Assembly: GCA_900473685.1 (NCBI GenBank)
Contig: UCNE01000014.1
Span: 1 to 64,000 of the forward strand
DNA: 64,000 nucleotides
Direction of reading: 5' to 3'
From: Hyphomicrobiales bacterium
GTDB lineage: Bacteria; Pseudomonadota; Alphaproteobacteria; Rhizobiales; Rhizobiaceae
The notes under the pieces are model-generated. The model was not told the origin of the DNA and ran no database searches. It worked only from the letters and a program-made list of their open reading frames with translations. Position 1 is the first letter of the stretch; each line of letters starts with the position of its first letter. Positions 35,040-41,918 of this stretch are shown in pieces. The position numbers and the translations under genes were made by a program.

Positions 35040-35450
35040 TCAGCCCTCCTTCTGAGCAGTGCTATCAGCGAACACTTCTTTGGCGGCAAACAGTCCGTTG
35101 AGCGCGGCTGGAAAGCCGGCATAGACGGCCATCTGCATGATCACCTCGGTGATTTCGTCGCGGGACAGCCCGACATTCAGGCCCGCTTCGATATGCACTT
35201 TCAATTGCGGAGCCGCATTGCCCAGCGCAGTCAACGCGGCGATGGTGGCGATCTCCCGGGCACGCAGGTCGAGGCCGGGACGGCTATAGATGTCGCCAAA
35301 CGGAAATTCGATGATGTAGGTTGCAAAGTCCGGCGCGATATCCGCCAGCGATGCAACAACCTTCTCCCCGGCGTGACCGTCAATGTCCGCGAGTGCGCGC
35401 CGACCGCGTTCCAACCGGCTTTCCCCGGCGCTCTGGTGGTGGTGTGTCAT
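35040..35450 (-). CDS. Carboxymuconolactone decarboxylase / AhpD-family protein
   Basis: 136 residues, all helical. The core LDLRAREIATIAALTALGNAAPQLKVHIEAGLNVG and the following EVIMQMAVYAGFPAALNGL match the CMD family. It lacks the AhpD CxxC pair, so a peroxidase role is unlikely. It more probably acts as a decarboxylase or lactone-type isomerase. Its start lies inside the end of the MerR gene (71-bp overlap in another frame), so the two are expressed together and it is the likely output of that regulator. Confidence 0.82.
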   Translation of the reverse strand: MTHHHQSAGESRLERGRRALADIDGHAGEKVVASLADIAPDFATYIIEFPFGDIYSRPGLDLRAREIATIAALTALGNAAPQLKVHIEAGLNVGLSRDEITEVIMQMAVYAGFPAALNGLFAAKEVFADSTAQKEG

Positions 35451-35814
35451 AGTCCTTCATCCTCTGTTCCTGGCCGGCATAACCGGCGATCTTGGTGTCG
35501 AGGACGAGAAGACAGGCTTGAAGTTCGGCTGCATGGATACGGACGCGATCGCGATGCTGTTCCAGTATTTCGCGCCGCTCCATCTCCGTGCCGACGCCGC
35601 GCTCCCGCAAAGCCGCATAGCGCAGCATGTCCCGGATCGGCATCCCGATCGTCCGCAGACGCCCGAGGAATTCGATCCAGATCAGGATGGATGCGTCGTA
35701 GTCCCGTTGGCTCGATTGGTCCCGGTCCGCATAGGGAAGCAGCCCGATCCGCTCATAGTAACGGATGGTATAGGCCGACAATCCCGAACGCTTCGCAAGT
35801 TCACCAATCTTCAT
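35380..35814 (-). CDS. MerR-family transcriptional regulator
   Basis: 144 residues. A MerR winged helix-turn-helix at the N-terminus (MKIGELAKRSGLSAYTIRYYERIGLLP) is followed by a dimerisation helix. No metal-binding cysteines follow the helix as they would in CueR or MerR; only one Cys (in ELQACLLV) is present, which points to an organic or redox signal. ATG 35814 has AGGTG upstream. A GTG two codons earlier is less likely. A promoter with 19-bp spacing and an internal palindrome lies upstream, as in autoregulated MerR genes. Confidence 0.87.
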   Translation of the reverse strand: MKIGELAKRSGLSAYTIRYYERIGLLPYADRDQSSQRDYDASILIWIEFLGRLRTIGMPIRDMLRYAALRERGVGTEMERREILEQHRDRVRIHAAELQACLLVLDTKIAGYAGQEQRMKDYDTPPPERRGKPVGTRSARTRGH

Positions 35815-35843
35815 GAGCACCTGTTCCCGTCACGACGCATCAA

Positions 35844-35874
35844 CAGATACGAATTAGAGCGCACTCTAAGTCAA
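35844..35874 (-). promoter_or_regulatory. MerR-type promoter with 19-bp spacer and operator
   Basis: On the minus strand TTGACT (35874-35869) and TATCTG (35849-35844) are separated by 19 bp. The spacer holds most of the inverted repeat TTAGAG-N4-CTCTAA (35854-35869). An over-long spacer with an internal dyad is the hallmark of promoters that MerR proteins activate by DNA twisting. Confidence 0.75.
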
Positions 35875-35988
35875 GGCATTTTTCCACGAAGAATGACGGT
35901 CTGCGCGGCGTGCCTGCAGGCGGTACTACCAAGCTCTACCGTCCCCAGACACGCTGCCTCGCGGGGGACCCCGCCGCCCGGGCCCGAT

Positions 35989-36013
35989 GGAACCAAACAC
36001 CTTTCTGCGCGTT
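35989..36013 (+). promoter_or_regulatory. EcfG-type (general stress) promoter upstream of the DUF883 gene
   Basis: GGAAC at 35989-35993 and CGTT at 36010-36013 with exactly 16 bp between them match the alphaproteobacterial general stress sigma factor consensus GGAAC-N16/17-cGTT. The start codon of the DUF883-like gene is about 105 bp downstream. The ecfG gene itself is 3 kb away. Confidence 0.65.
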
Positions 36014-36117
36014 GAAGTGGCGAACCGCTGACACGGTGATGTTCTCACCTGCCGGCACGACCCGCACACCGGGGCCTAACTCAAAACCGCTGCCCCGACG
36101 CATCAAGGAGTTTCTTC

Positions 36118-36507
36118 ATGGCCACAGGTCTCTTTTCCGGCGCAAAGAAGCGCAATGGCAGCCTTCTCGATGCCCCGATCGAAGATCAGATCAGCGAAAT
36201 CCGCGACGAAATCGCATCCTTGGCCAAGCTCCTGTCGCAACGCGGCGCAGACGCATCGAAGGATGTGCGCGCCCGGGCATCCGATGCTTCCAGGGACGTT
36301 CGTGAACGCGCCCACGATGCACGCGATCAGGCCGAGGCGGGACTTCAAGATCTCCTCGAAAATGGCGAAGCACTGTTTGCCGAGCTGCGCAGCCGCTATT
36401 CGGTGACCGAAAAGCAGGTTCGCCACACCGTGCGCCAGCATCCGGTTGCCACCTTGGGCGCTGCTGCTGCCCTTGGCCTGCTGGTCGCCGCCTTGATCCG
36501 CCGATAA
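36118..36507 (+). CDS. DUF883/ElaB-YqjD-like membrane-anchored protein
   Basis: 129 residues. A charged helical region rich in Ala, Arg, Asp and Glu with heptad-like repeats (ASKDVRARASDASRDVRERAHDARD, about residues 45-70) precedes the characteristic C-terminal VRQHPVATLGAAAALGLLVAALIRR. The last 20 residues form a membrane tail. In E. coli such proteins (ElaB, YqjD) attach to ribosomes or membranes in stationary phase and stress. AAGGAG precedes the ATG. An EcfG-type promoter upstream suggests stress induction. Confidence 0.8.
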   Translation: MATGLFSGAKKRNGSLLDAPIEDQISEIRDEIASLAKLLSQRGADASKDVRARASDASRDVRERAHDARDQAEAGLQDLLENGEALFAELRSRYSVTEKQVRHTVRQHPVATLGAAAALGLLVAALIRR

Positions 36508-36522
36508 CCCACCGACCCGAGC

Positions 36523-36550
36523 GGGCCGCCGGACGGCAATCCGGCCGCCC
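36523..36550. other. GC-rich hairpin between the DUF883 and YqjE-like genes
   Basis: 11-base arms GGGCCGCCGGA and TCCGGCCGCCC pair with one mismatch around a 6-base loop. No T-run follows, so it is not a clear terminator. It may limit read-through into the next gene. Confidence 0.4.
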
Positions 36551-36624
36551 GCATTCCATCGAAGGCTGGCGAAGCAACTTGGTTGTCAGCCGGCCTTTGT
36601 GTCATCTGCTTTCTGGAGAAAAAA

Positions 36625-37056
36625 ATGGGGCCTCTGGCTGCAATGCTTTCAGCTCTTGTTGTGACGGATGTCGGCGTTACCGTGTCGCGCTACAAGCGCA
36701 ATGGCGCCATGTGGGCCATTGCATCGCTGTTCTTCCTCACCGCATACATCTTCGCACTGGTGGCAGGCGCCATCTATCTGAGTGCGATCTACACGCCCCT
36801 GAAGGCCACGATGATCCTTGCGGGGATTTCCGTCGTTATCGGCCTCATCATTATCGGCATCATGTACGCGCTCAATGCCCGCGATCAACGTATCGCTGCC
36901 GAAAAGCGCCGCCGCTCGCAGGCGCAGACCACCTTCGCCATTGCCACGGCGCTAACGCTTTTTCGCAAGCAGCCACTGCTTGCCGCCGGCCTTGCGGTCG
37001 GCGTTGGCACCGTTCTCGGCTTGATGAGAAAATCAGGCGATAACGATCGCTCTTGA
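36625..37056 (+). CDS. Small membrane protein, YqjE/holin-like
   Basis: 143 residues with two adjacent hydrophobic helices (about residues 30-55 and 63-87), a basic stretch, and a third weakly hydrophobic helix near the C-terminus (LLAAGLAVGVGTVLGLM). That last segment resembles the membrane tail of the preceding DUF883-like protein. The pair parallels the yqjD-yqjE arrangement of enterobacteria. The start at 36625 has TGGAGA upstream. Probably in the same stress-induced unit. Function unknown. Confidence 0.65.
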   Translation: MGPLAAMLSALVVTDVGVTVSRYKRNGAMWAIASLFFLTAYIFALVAGAIYLSAIYTPLKATMILAGISVVIGLIIIGIMYALNARDQRIAAEKRRRSQAQTTFAIATALTLFRKQPLLAAGLAVGVGTVLGLMRKSGDNDRS

Positions 37057-37076
37057 GGCAGAACAGAAAGGCAGTG

Positions 37077-38582
37077 TCAAAGCGGCAGGCGGACGATTGC
37101 CGTCAGGCCTGCCGGCAGATATTCGACCTTCACCGAACTACCCATCACCTTGTCCAGGCTGCGCTCGATCAGGATCGAGCCGAAACCGCGCCGCGCCGGC
37201 TCTTCGACCGGCGGACCGCCGACCTCCGTCCACGTCATATGCAGGACACGCCGCCCCTCCTCATCGACACTGCGTGCCGTCAGGACCACCCTACCGCGAT
37301 AAACCGACAGTGATCCGTATTTCGCCGCGTTCGTTGCCAACTCGTGCAGCACCAGCCCCAGCCCGACGGCCTGATCCGGACCGAGCAAAATCTCGTCTTT
37401 GTGGATCTCGATCTGCTTTTCATAATCCCGCACATGCGGCGCCAATTGTTTCGCCAGCAATGCGGATAGGCGGATCTCGCCCCATTCGTGATCCGAAAGC
37501 AGCCCGTGCGCTTCGGAGATCGCCTGCAGGCGGCCGGCGAACGCCGTCATGAACTCCTGCGGGTCACTTGTCTGCCGCAGCGTCTGGCGCGCCAGGGATT
37601 GCAGCATGGCCAGCGTATTCTTGACGCGGTGATTGAGTTCACGCAGCAGAAGCCGGGTACGCTGGGTCGCTCCCTGCTCTTCGGTCACATCGACATTGAT
37701 GCCGAGAAAAACAGTCGCCTTGCCCTGTGCATCGCGCTCGTGAACACGGCCACGGCCAAGCAGCCAGCGTCCCGTCGATGCCACCCGGAAGGTGCCGTCA
37801 TATTCCTGATCGTGCGTCATGGCGGACCGGAACTTCGCCAGGGTCGCCACGCGGTCCTCGGGGTGAATGGCGCTGAAGATATCGCGGGCCTGCACGTTTT
37901 TGGTAGATGGCATGCCGAACATCCGCAGCATCGGCTCGTTGCAGGAAACATTGCCCGAACGGATATCCCACAACCAGCTGCCGACATTTGCCGCATCCAG
38001 CGCCATCGCATGCCGCTGCTCTTCGCGCGACAAGGCGACTTCCTTCAATGCGCGCTGACGCGCCTCGTGCTTCAGGATGAAGAGCGAGGACGCGACGCGT
38101 GACAACCGTTGCAGTTGGACAATGAGTTGCGGGGCCAGATCGTCTCGTGGCCGCAGATCGAAAACACAGATCGTGCCCACCGGTTGACCGTCAACAACAA
38201 GCGGAACCCCAGCGTAGAAACGCAGGAAGGGCGCGCCAGTAACGCGCGGCTGATTGGAAAAGCGCGGATCGGTTCTGGCATCTGCAACAACGAGCGCACC
38301 GTCCAGGGGCCCGGCAATTGTGTGGACACAAAAAGAATCACGGGACGGCGCATGCGTTTCGTCAATGCCGCTGGCTGCCTTGAACCACTGGTTCTGCACA
38401 TCGAGAAGGGTGATCAGTGCAACCGGCGCGTCAAAGAGGCTGGCGGCGATGTCGGCGAGATCGCTGAAATCGGCATCCGGTTCCGCCATATCCGGGACGA
38501 CCGCGCGCAGTACATCGAGCCTTGCAGCCGATGCTAGAACGGCCGCAACGGCCGACTGCAGATCGTTGGTTTCTCGTGTCAT
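37077..38582 (-). CDS. GAF-PAS-HWE-type sensor histidine kinase
   Basis: 501 residues. A GAF domain (about residues 30-180, with VTGAPFLRFYAGVPL) is followed by a PAS domain (about 195-315, with GSWLWDIRSG). The HWE/HisKA_2-like kinase begins at RLLLRELNHRVKNTLAMLQSLARQT, where His is the phosphorylation site, and the N box is LHELATNAAKYGSL. There is no membrane helix. The GAF subtype (DSFCVHTI) is seen in many rhizobial stress kinases. It lies directly downstream of ecfG in the same orientation, so it is a good candidate input kinase for PhyR. The start at 38582 is preferred over upstream in-frame starts. Confidence 0.87.
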   Translation of the reverse strand: MTRETNDLQSAVAAVLASAARLDVLRAVVPDMAEPDADFSDLADIAASLFDAPVALITLLDVQNQWFKAASGIDETHAPSRDSFCVHTIAGPLDGALVVADARTDPRFSNQPRVTGAPFLRFYAGVPLVVDGQPVGTICVFDLRPRDDLAPQLIVQLQRLSRVASSLFILKHEARQRALKEVALSREEQRHAMALDAANVGSWLWDIRSGNVSCNEPMLRMFGMPSTKNVQARDIFSAIHPEDRVATLAKFRSAMTHDQEYDGTFRVASTGRWLLGRGRVHERDAQGKATVFLGINVDVTEEQGATQRTRLLLRELNHRVKNTLAMLQSLARQTLRQTSDPQEFMTAFAGRLQAISEAHGLLSDHEWGEIRLSALLAKQLAPHVRDYEKQIEIHKDEILLGPDQAVGLGLVLHELATNAAKYGSLSVYRGRVVLTARSVDEEGRRVLHMTWTEVGGPPVEEPARRGFGSILIERSLDKVMGSSVKVEYLPAGLTAIVRLPL

Positions 38583-38715
38583 GAATTCCAATACCCAGCC
38601 GGGCAGCGTCCAATATCCCGGCCCGGCGGCCCCAGCCCTGCAATACGCCGGAAACAGTTTCTGCACCAATGCGGCCTGCGACGCAATCGCACGCACATCA
38701 CACTCAACAACAGCA

Positions 38716-38748
38716 GCCTGCCAACGTGGTGTGCCAAGGTTGGCAGGC
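38716..38748. terminator. Hairpin at the end of nepR-ecfG
   Basis: Perfect 10-bp stem GCCTGCCAAC / GTTGGCAGGC with a 13-base loop, 15 bp past the ecfG stop. On the minus strand it is followed by TGCTGTTGTT rather than a pure T-run, so termination is likely but may be leaky toward the kinase gene. Confidence 0.6.
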
Positions 38749-38763
38749 AGAGATTTGTTGATG

Positions 38764-39330
38764 TCAGGAAATGAAAGCCCGCGATGTCATCGGCGCCGAC
38801 GTGGCATCGGGGCCGTACTCGTTTTCGCCCGTCACCTGGAGAATGTCCTGCAGACGCTGGCGAGCGCGGTTGACGCGGCTCTTGATTGTGCCGAGCGCGC
38901 ATCCGCAGATTTCCGCCGCTTCCTCATAGGAAAAACCGGACGCTCCGACGAGGATGATGGCTTCGCGCTGGTCCGGTGGCAGCATTTCCAGCGCCCGCTT
39001 GAAATCCTGGAGATCCATCGAACCGTATTGAGCCGGGTGCTGCGCAAGGGATTCGGTAAAATAGCCGTCGCTGTCCTGAACTTCGCGGCCGCGCTTGCGC
39101 ATCTGGCTATAGAGCTCGTTGCGAAGGATGGTGAAAAGCCATGCCTTCATATTGGTGCCCATCTCGAAATGGTCCTGCTTGGCCCACGCTTTCATGATGG
39201 TGTCCTGCACAAGATCGTCAGCCCGGTCATGCCTGCCGATCAGCGACATGGCAAAGGCGCGCAGGCTGGGCAACGCCGCCAGCATTTCACGCTTGAAACT
39301 GGGTTCTTCAGACGTCATGCCGCCACTCAT
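38764..39330 (-). CDS. ecfG: General stress ECF sigma factor EcfG
   Basis: 188 residues with region 2 (SLIGRHDRADDLVQDTIMKAWAK...) and region 4 (LPPDQREAIILVGASGFSYEEAAEICGCALGTIKSRVNRARQ). These are typical of the EcfG/RpoE sigma factors that run the general stress response of alphaproteobacteria. It overlaps nepR by 4 bp (ATGA), so sigma and anti-sigma are made together. It is held inactive by NepR until phosphorylated PhyR captures NepR. A short C-terminal tail (GPDATSAPM...) lies beyond region 4. Confidence 0.93.
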   Translation of the reverse strand: MSGGMTSEEPSFKREMLAALPSLRAFAMSLIGRHDRADDLVQDTIMKAWAKQDHFEMGTNMKAWLFTILRNELYSQMRKRGREVQDSDGYFTESLAQHPAQYGSMDLQDFKRALEMLPPDQREAIILVGASGFSYEEAAEICGCALGTIKSRVNRARQRLQDILQVTGENEYGPDATSAPMTSRAFIS

Positions 39331-39521
39331 TCTGCCACATCCGGCATAGACTGACGCTCGACCGCATCAAGCTTCTCGAGCAGATCGAGAAACCGGTCCG
39401 GAATGGCTTCTTCTTGAACAGAAAGATAAAGGGCGCGGAGCTTCGTGGCAATCTGCGCATTCGGACTGTCGGTACGTGCAGACCGTATCGTCTCACGCCC
39501 TGCCCCAAGTTTGTCGGTCAT
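39327..39521 (-). CDS. nepR: Anti-sigma factor NepR
   Basis: 64 residues. The core (about residues 22-55), IATKLRALYLSVQEEAIPDRFLDLLEKLD, has the two short helices of NepR that bind either EcfG or the sigma-like domain of PhyR. The start codon at 39521 gives the normal NepR length of about 60 residues. Longer in-frame starts would run into the promoter. It is co-transcribed with ecfG and divergent from phyR. Confidence 0.93.
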   Translation of the reverse strand: MTDKLGAGRETIRSARTDSPNAQIATKLRALYLSVQEEAIPDRFLDLLEKLDAVERQSMPDVAE

Positions 39522-39557
39522 CAAAATAAAATACCTTCGAGGTTTGCCTGCCACGAT

Positions 39558-39582
39558 AATGCGCAGCCCAAAAAAATGTTCC
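39558..39582 (-). promoter_or_regulatory. Possible EcfG-type promoter of nepR-ecfG (weak match)
   Basis: On the minus strand GGAAC (39582-39578) is followed after 16 bp by CATT instead of CGTT. The position, about 37 bp upstream of nepR, fits the autoregulation usual for this operon, but the -10 departs from the consensus. Confidence 0.4.
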
Positions 39583-39590
39583 GCTCGCAA

Positions 39591-39615
39591 GGAACCTTTT
39601 TTTTCGCATCGCGTT
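39591..39615 (+). promoter_or_regulatory. phyR: EcfG-type promoter of phyR
   Basis: GGAAC (39591-39595), 16 bp, then CGTT (39612-39615): an exact match to the general stress consensus, about 49 bp upstream of the phyR start codon. Positive feedback of EcfG on phyR is known in related bacteria. Confidence 0.8.
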
Positions 39616-39663
39616 TCCCCGCTGTCATGGCCATAAACTCGGCCAGATTGAGGGAGTTTTTAT

Positions 39664-40458
39664 ATGTCACTGTCCACCCGGATCGCACCGTTCCTGCCCT
39701 ATCTACGCCGGTATTCCCGCGCGTTGACCGGATCGCAGACGTCGGGCGACGCCTATGTCGCAGCCGTTCTGGAAGCCCTGATTGCAGATGTCAGCATTTT
39801 CCCGGAGGCCAGCAACGACAGGGTTGCCCTGTTCCAGCTGTACACCAAACTGTTCGGCTCATCATCGGTACTGATCCCGGAGCCGGTCTCGCCGTTCGCC
39901 TGGGAAAAACGCGCCTCGATCAATCTGGCATCCGTATCGCCGCGCGCACGCCAGGCCTTTCTTCTCGTCTCGGTCGAAGGTTTCCGCATCGGCGAGGCGG
40001 CCGAAGTTCTCGATACGACCGAAAGCGGCATGAACCAATTGCTGGAGCGTGCGTCCGAGGAAATTTCCCGTCAGGTCGCCACCGATATCATGATCATCGA
40101 AGACGAACCGCTGATTGCGATCGATATCGAACAGATGGTCGAAAGCCTGGGGCATAAGGTCACCGGCATCGCGCGCACCCGTGACGAGGCCGTCGCCCTG
40201 TTCAAGGCAACGCGGCCAAGCATGGTGCTCGCCGATATCCAGCTGGCCGATGGCAGTTCCGGTATCGACGCTGTCAACGAAATCCTGAAGAACACGACCA
40301 TTCCGGTGATTTTCATCACGGCGTTTCCCGAACGCCTTCTGACCGGCGAACGGCCCGAGCCAACCTTCCTGGTTACCAAACCGTTCAACCCGGACATGGT
40401 CAAGGCGCTGATCAGTCAGGCACTTTTCTTCAACGAATCCACCAAGGCTGCGGCTTGA
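39664..40458 (+). CDS. phyR: General stress response regulator PhyR
   Basis: 264 residues in the diagnostic PhyR order: an N-terminal sigma-factor-like domain (about residues 1-130) that mimics EcfG, then a receiver domain (about 142-260). The receiver shows the acidic pocket IIEDEP, the phosphorylatable Asp191 in MVLADIQL, and the T/S and K switch residues in FITAFPE and LVTKPFN. When phosphorylated, the sigma-like domain sequesters NepR and frees EcfG. It is divergent from nepR-ecfG and driven by an EcfG-type promoter. Confidence 0.95.
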   Translation: MSLSTRIAPFLPYLRRYSRALTGSQTSGDAYVAAVLEALIADVSIFPEASNDRVALFQLYTKLFGSSSVLIPEPVSPFAWEKRASINLASVSPRARQAFLLVSVEGFRIGEAAEVLDTTESGMNQLLERASEEISRQVATDIMIIEDEPLIAIDIEQMVESLGHKVTGIARTRDEAVALFKATRPSMVLADIQLADGSSGIDAVNEILKNTTIPVIFITAFPERLLTGERPEPTFLVTKPFNPDMVKALISQALFFNESTKAAA

Positions 40459-40652
40459 GATCCGGCTCGCCCCGAGCATTCTGTTGAGAAACCAAATTGT
40501 CCAAAGGCCCCGGCCGTGCCGGAACCTCGGACGGAAGCGTCGATATTCGAGCCGGCCCGTTTCCGGTCGCACCACTGACCGGAAATAACGCTCCACCCCG
40601 GATGCTACCAGGGTGGAACGGACAAACGATCAGAGAATGGAAGGCGCTTCGC

Positions 40653-41666
40653 GTGGGCAATGCAGGCAATTCAGCCCCGACCAAGACCGGCGCCAATACA
40701 AGCAAGGTCCTGATGGACCTGGTCTTGAAGAAGTCCGGCGCGGGCTATGTTTATCAGCCGGACGGTTTCGATCCGGTTATCTCCGGAAACCTGCCTGAGG
40801 CGTTGCAGTTGCTGGCAACAGCATGTGAGGCGGATGAAGCCGTGTTCGGTGCCGAAGACGGCGCCCGCCTGATCGCCTTGAAACGCACCGTAGCCGGCAC
40901 CAATACCCCCGCATCGACCGAAATCGACGTGACCTCGGCCACCGGCGTGCTGACTTACCGGATCGATATCGAACGCGTTGACATGGCTGGGATGGCCGGC
41001 ATTCTTTCTGTGATTACCGATATTTCGGAAACGCGGCATCGCGAACGCATCCTGAAGACCCTGCTGCGTGAACTGAGCCATCGGTCCAAGAACCTGCTCG
41101 CCATCATCCAGGGGATTGCAACGCAGACGGCCCGGCAAGCCCTGTCGCTGGACTATTTCCTTACCAAATTTCGCGGACGGATCCAGTCGCTCGCCTATTC
41201 GCAGGATCTCGTCACGGACTCGAGCTGGCGCGGCGCCTATCTCTTTACGCTTACCGAGCGGCAGTTGAGCGCCTATTGGCCGGATTCGGAAACACCTATT
41301 TCCATCAACGGCATCAATGCGCATCTTTCCCCCAACGCAACGCTGCATATCGGCCTTGCGCTGCACGAACTGGCCGTCAATTCGGCGTCCTATGGAGCGA
41401 TATCGGCAGGCGTAAATTCGCTGATGATCGATTGTTCCGAGACGATCCTCGACGAGGATGAGGCCATCGAACTGGCCTGGGTCGAACACATGCCGCTCGC
41501 TGCGGCCCTGCGCGAGGTGGACGATCATACCTTTGCGCGCACGGTTCTGGAGCGCGTCGTTCCGGTGGCGATCGGCGGCAAGGCCCTGTATCTGACCACG
41601 CCCGACCGGATCGAGTACCGCCTGACCATTCCATCCCGGGAATATGAAATCATCAACGAGACATGA
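40653..41666 (+). CDS. HWE/HisKA_2-type histidine kinase, probable stress kinase next to phyR
   Basis: 337 residues from a GTG with GGAAGG upstream; an ATG at 40602 is an alternative. The N-terminal ~130 residues form a PAS-like sensor without a clear ligand motif. The kinase part carries the phosphoacceptor His in LRELSHRSKNLLAIIQGIATQT and the N box LHELAVNSASYGAI. No membrane helices, so it is cytoplasmic. Its position beside phyR is that of the cognate kinase in other rhizobia. The ATP-binding G boxes are poorly conserved (AWVEHMPLAAALREV in place of a normal GLG). Confidence 0.82.
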   Translation: MGNAGNSAPTKTGANTSKVLMDLVLKKSGAGYVYQPDGFDPVISGNLPEALQLLATACEADEAVFGAEDGARLIALKRTVAGTNTPASTEIDVTSATGVLTYRIDIERVDMAGMAGILSVITDISETRHRERILKTLLRELSHRSKNLLAIIQGIATQTARQALSLDYFLTKFRGRIQSLAYSQDLVTDSSWRGAYLFTLTERQLSAYWPDSETPISINGINAHLSPNATLHIGLALHELAVNSASYGAISAGVNSLMIDCSETILDEDEAIELAWVEHMPLAAALREVDDHTFARTVLERVVPVAIGGKALYLTTPDRIEYRLTIPSREYEIINET

Positions 41667-41718
41667 GGCGGCAAGGCCAGCGATAGCCTCGCCACGATCT
41701 CATCCGATAGAAAGGGAC

Positions 41719-41787
41719 AAAAAAACAGCCAGCGCCGGGGGAAGGCACTGGCTGGTATTGACAACTCACCGAGGGGGGGGTGAGTTG
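41719..41787. other. Two adjacent hairpins with an 8-G loop
   Basis: The first hairpin, AGCCAGCGCC/GGCACTGGCT (41727-41753), is followed on the minus strand by a T-run (41719-41725) and would terminate the polyol operon about 170 bp past the kinase gene. The second, CAACTCACC/GGTGAGTTG (41762-41787), encloses a loop of almost pure G. No gene is seen in 41667-41918. Confidence 0.6.
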
Positions 41788-41918
41788 ATTGCCGGATATA
41801 AATTGGGGCTCTCATTGGGGGCGATGAAAACCGCTATCCGGACAGCAGGAAAACGAACCCGCGGATAAAAAGTTCCGCGCCGGTCTCATTTTTTTCAGAG
41901 CTTATCGATTCCCCTAAT

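Noticed and set aside
41771..41780. Run of eight G as a phase-variable tract
   Set aside because: It lies in the loop of a hairpin in a non-coding gap, not in a coding start or promoter spacer, so slippage has no obvious target.
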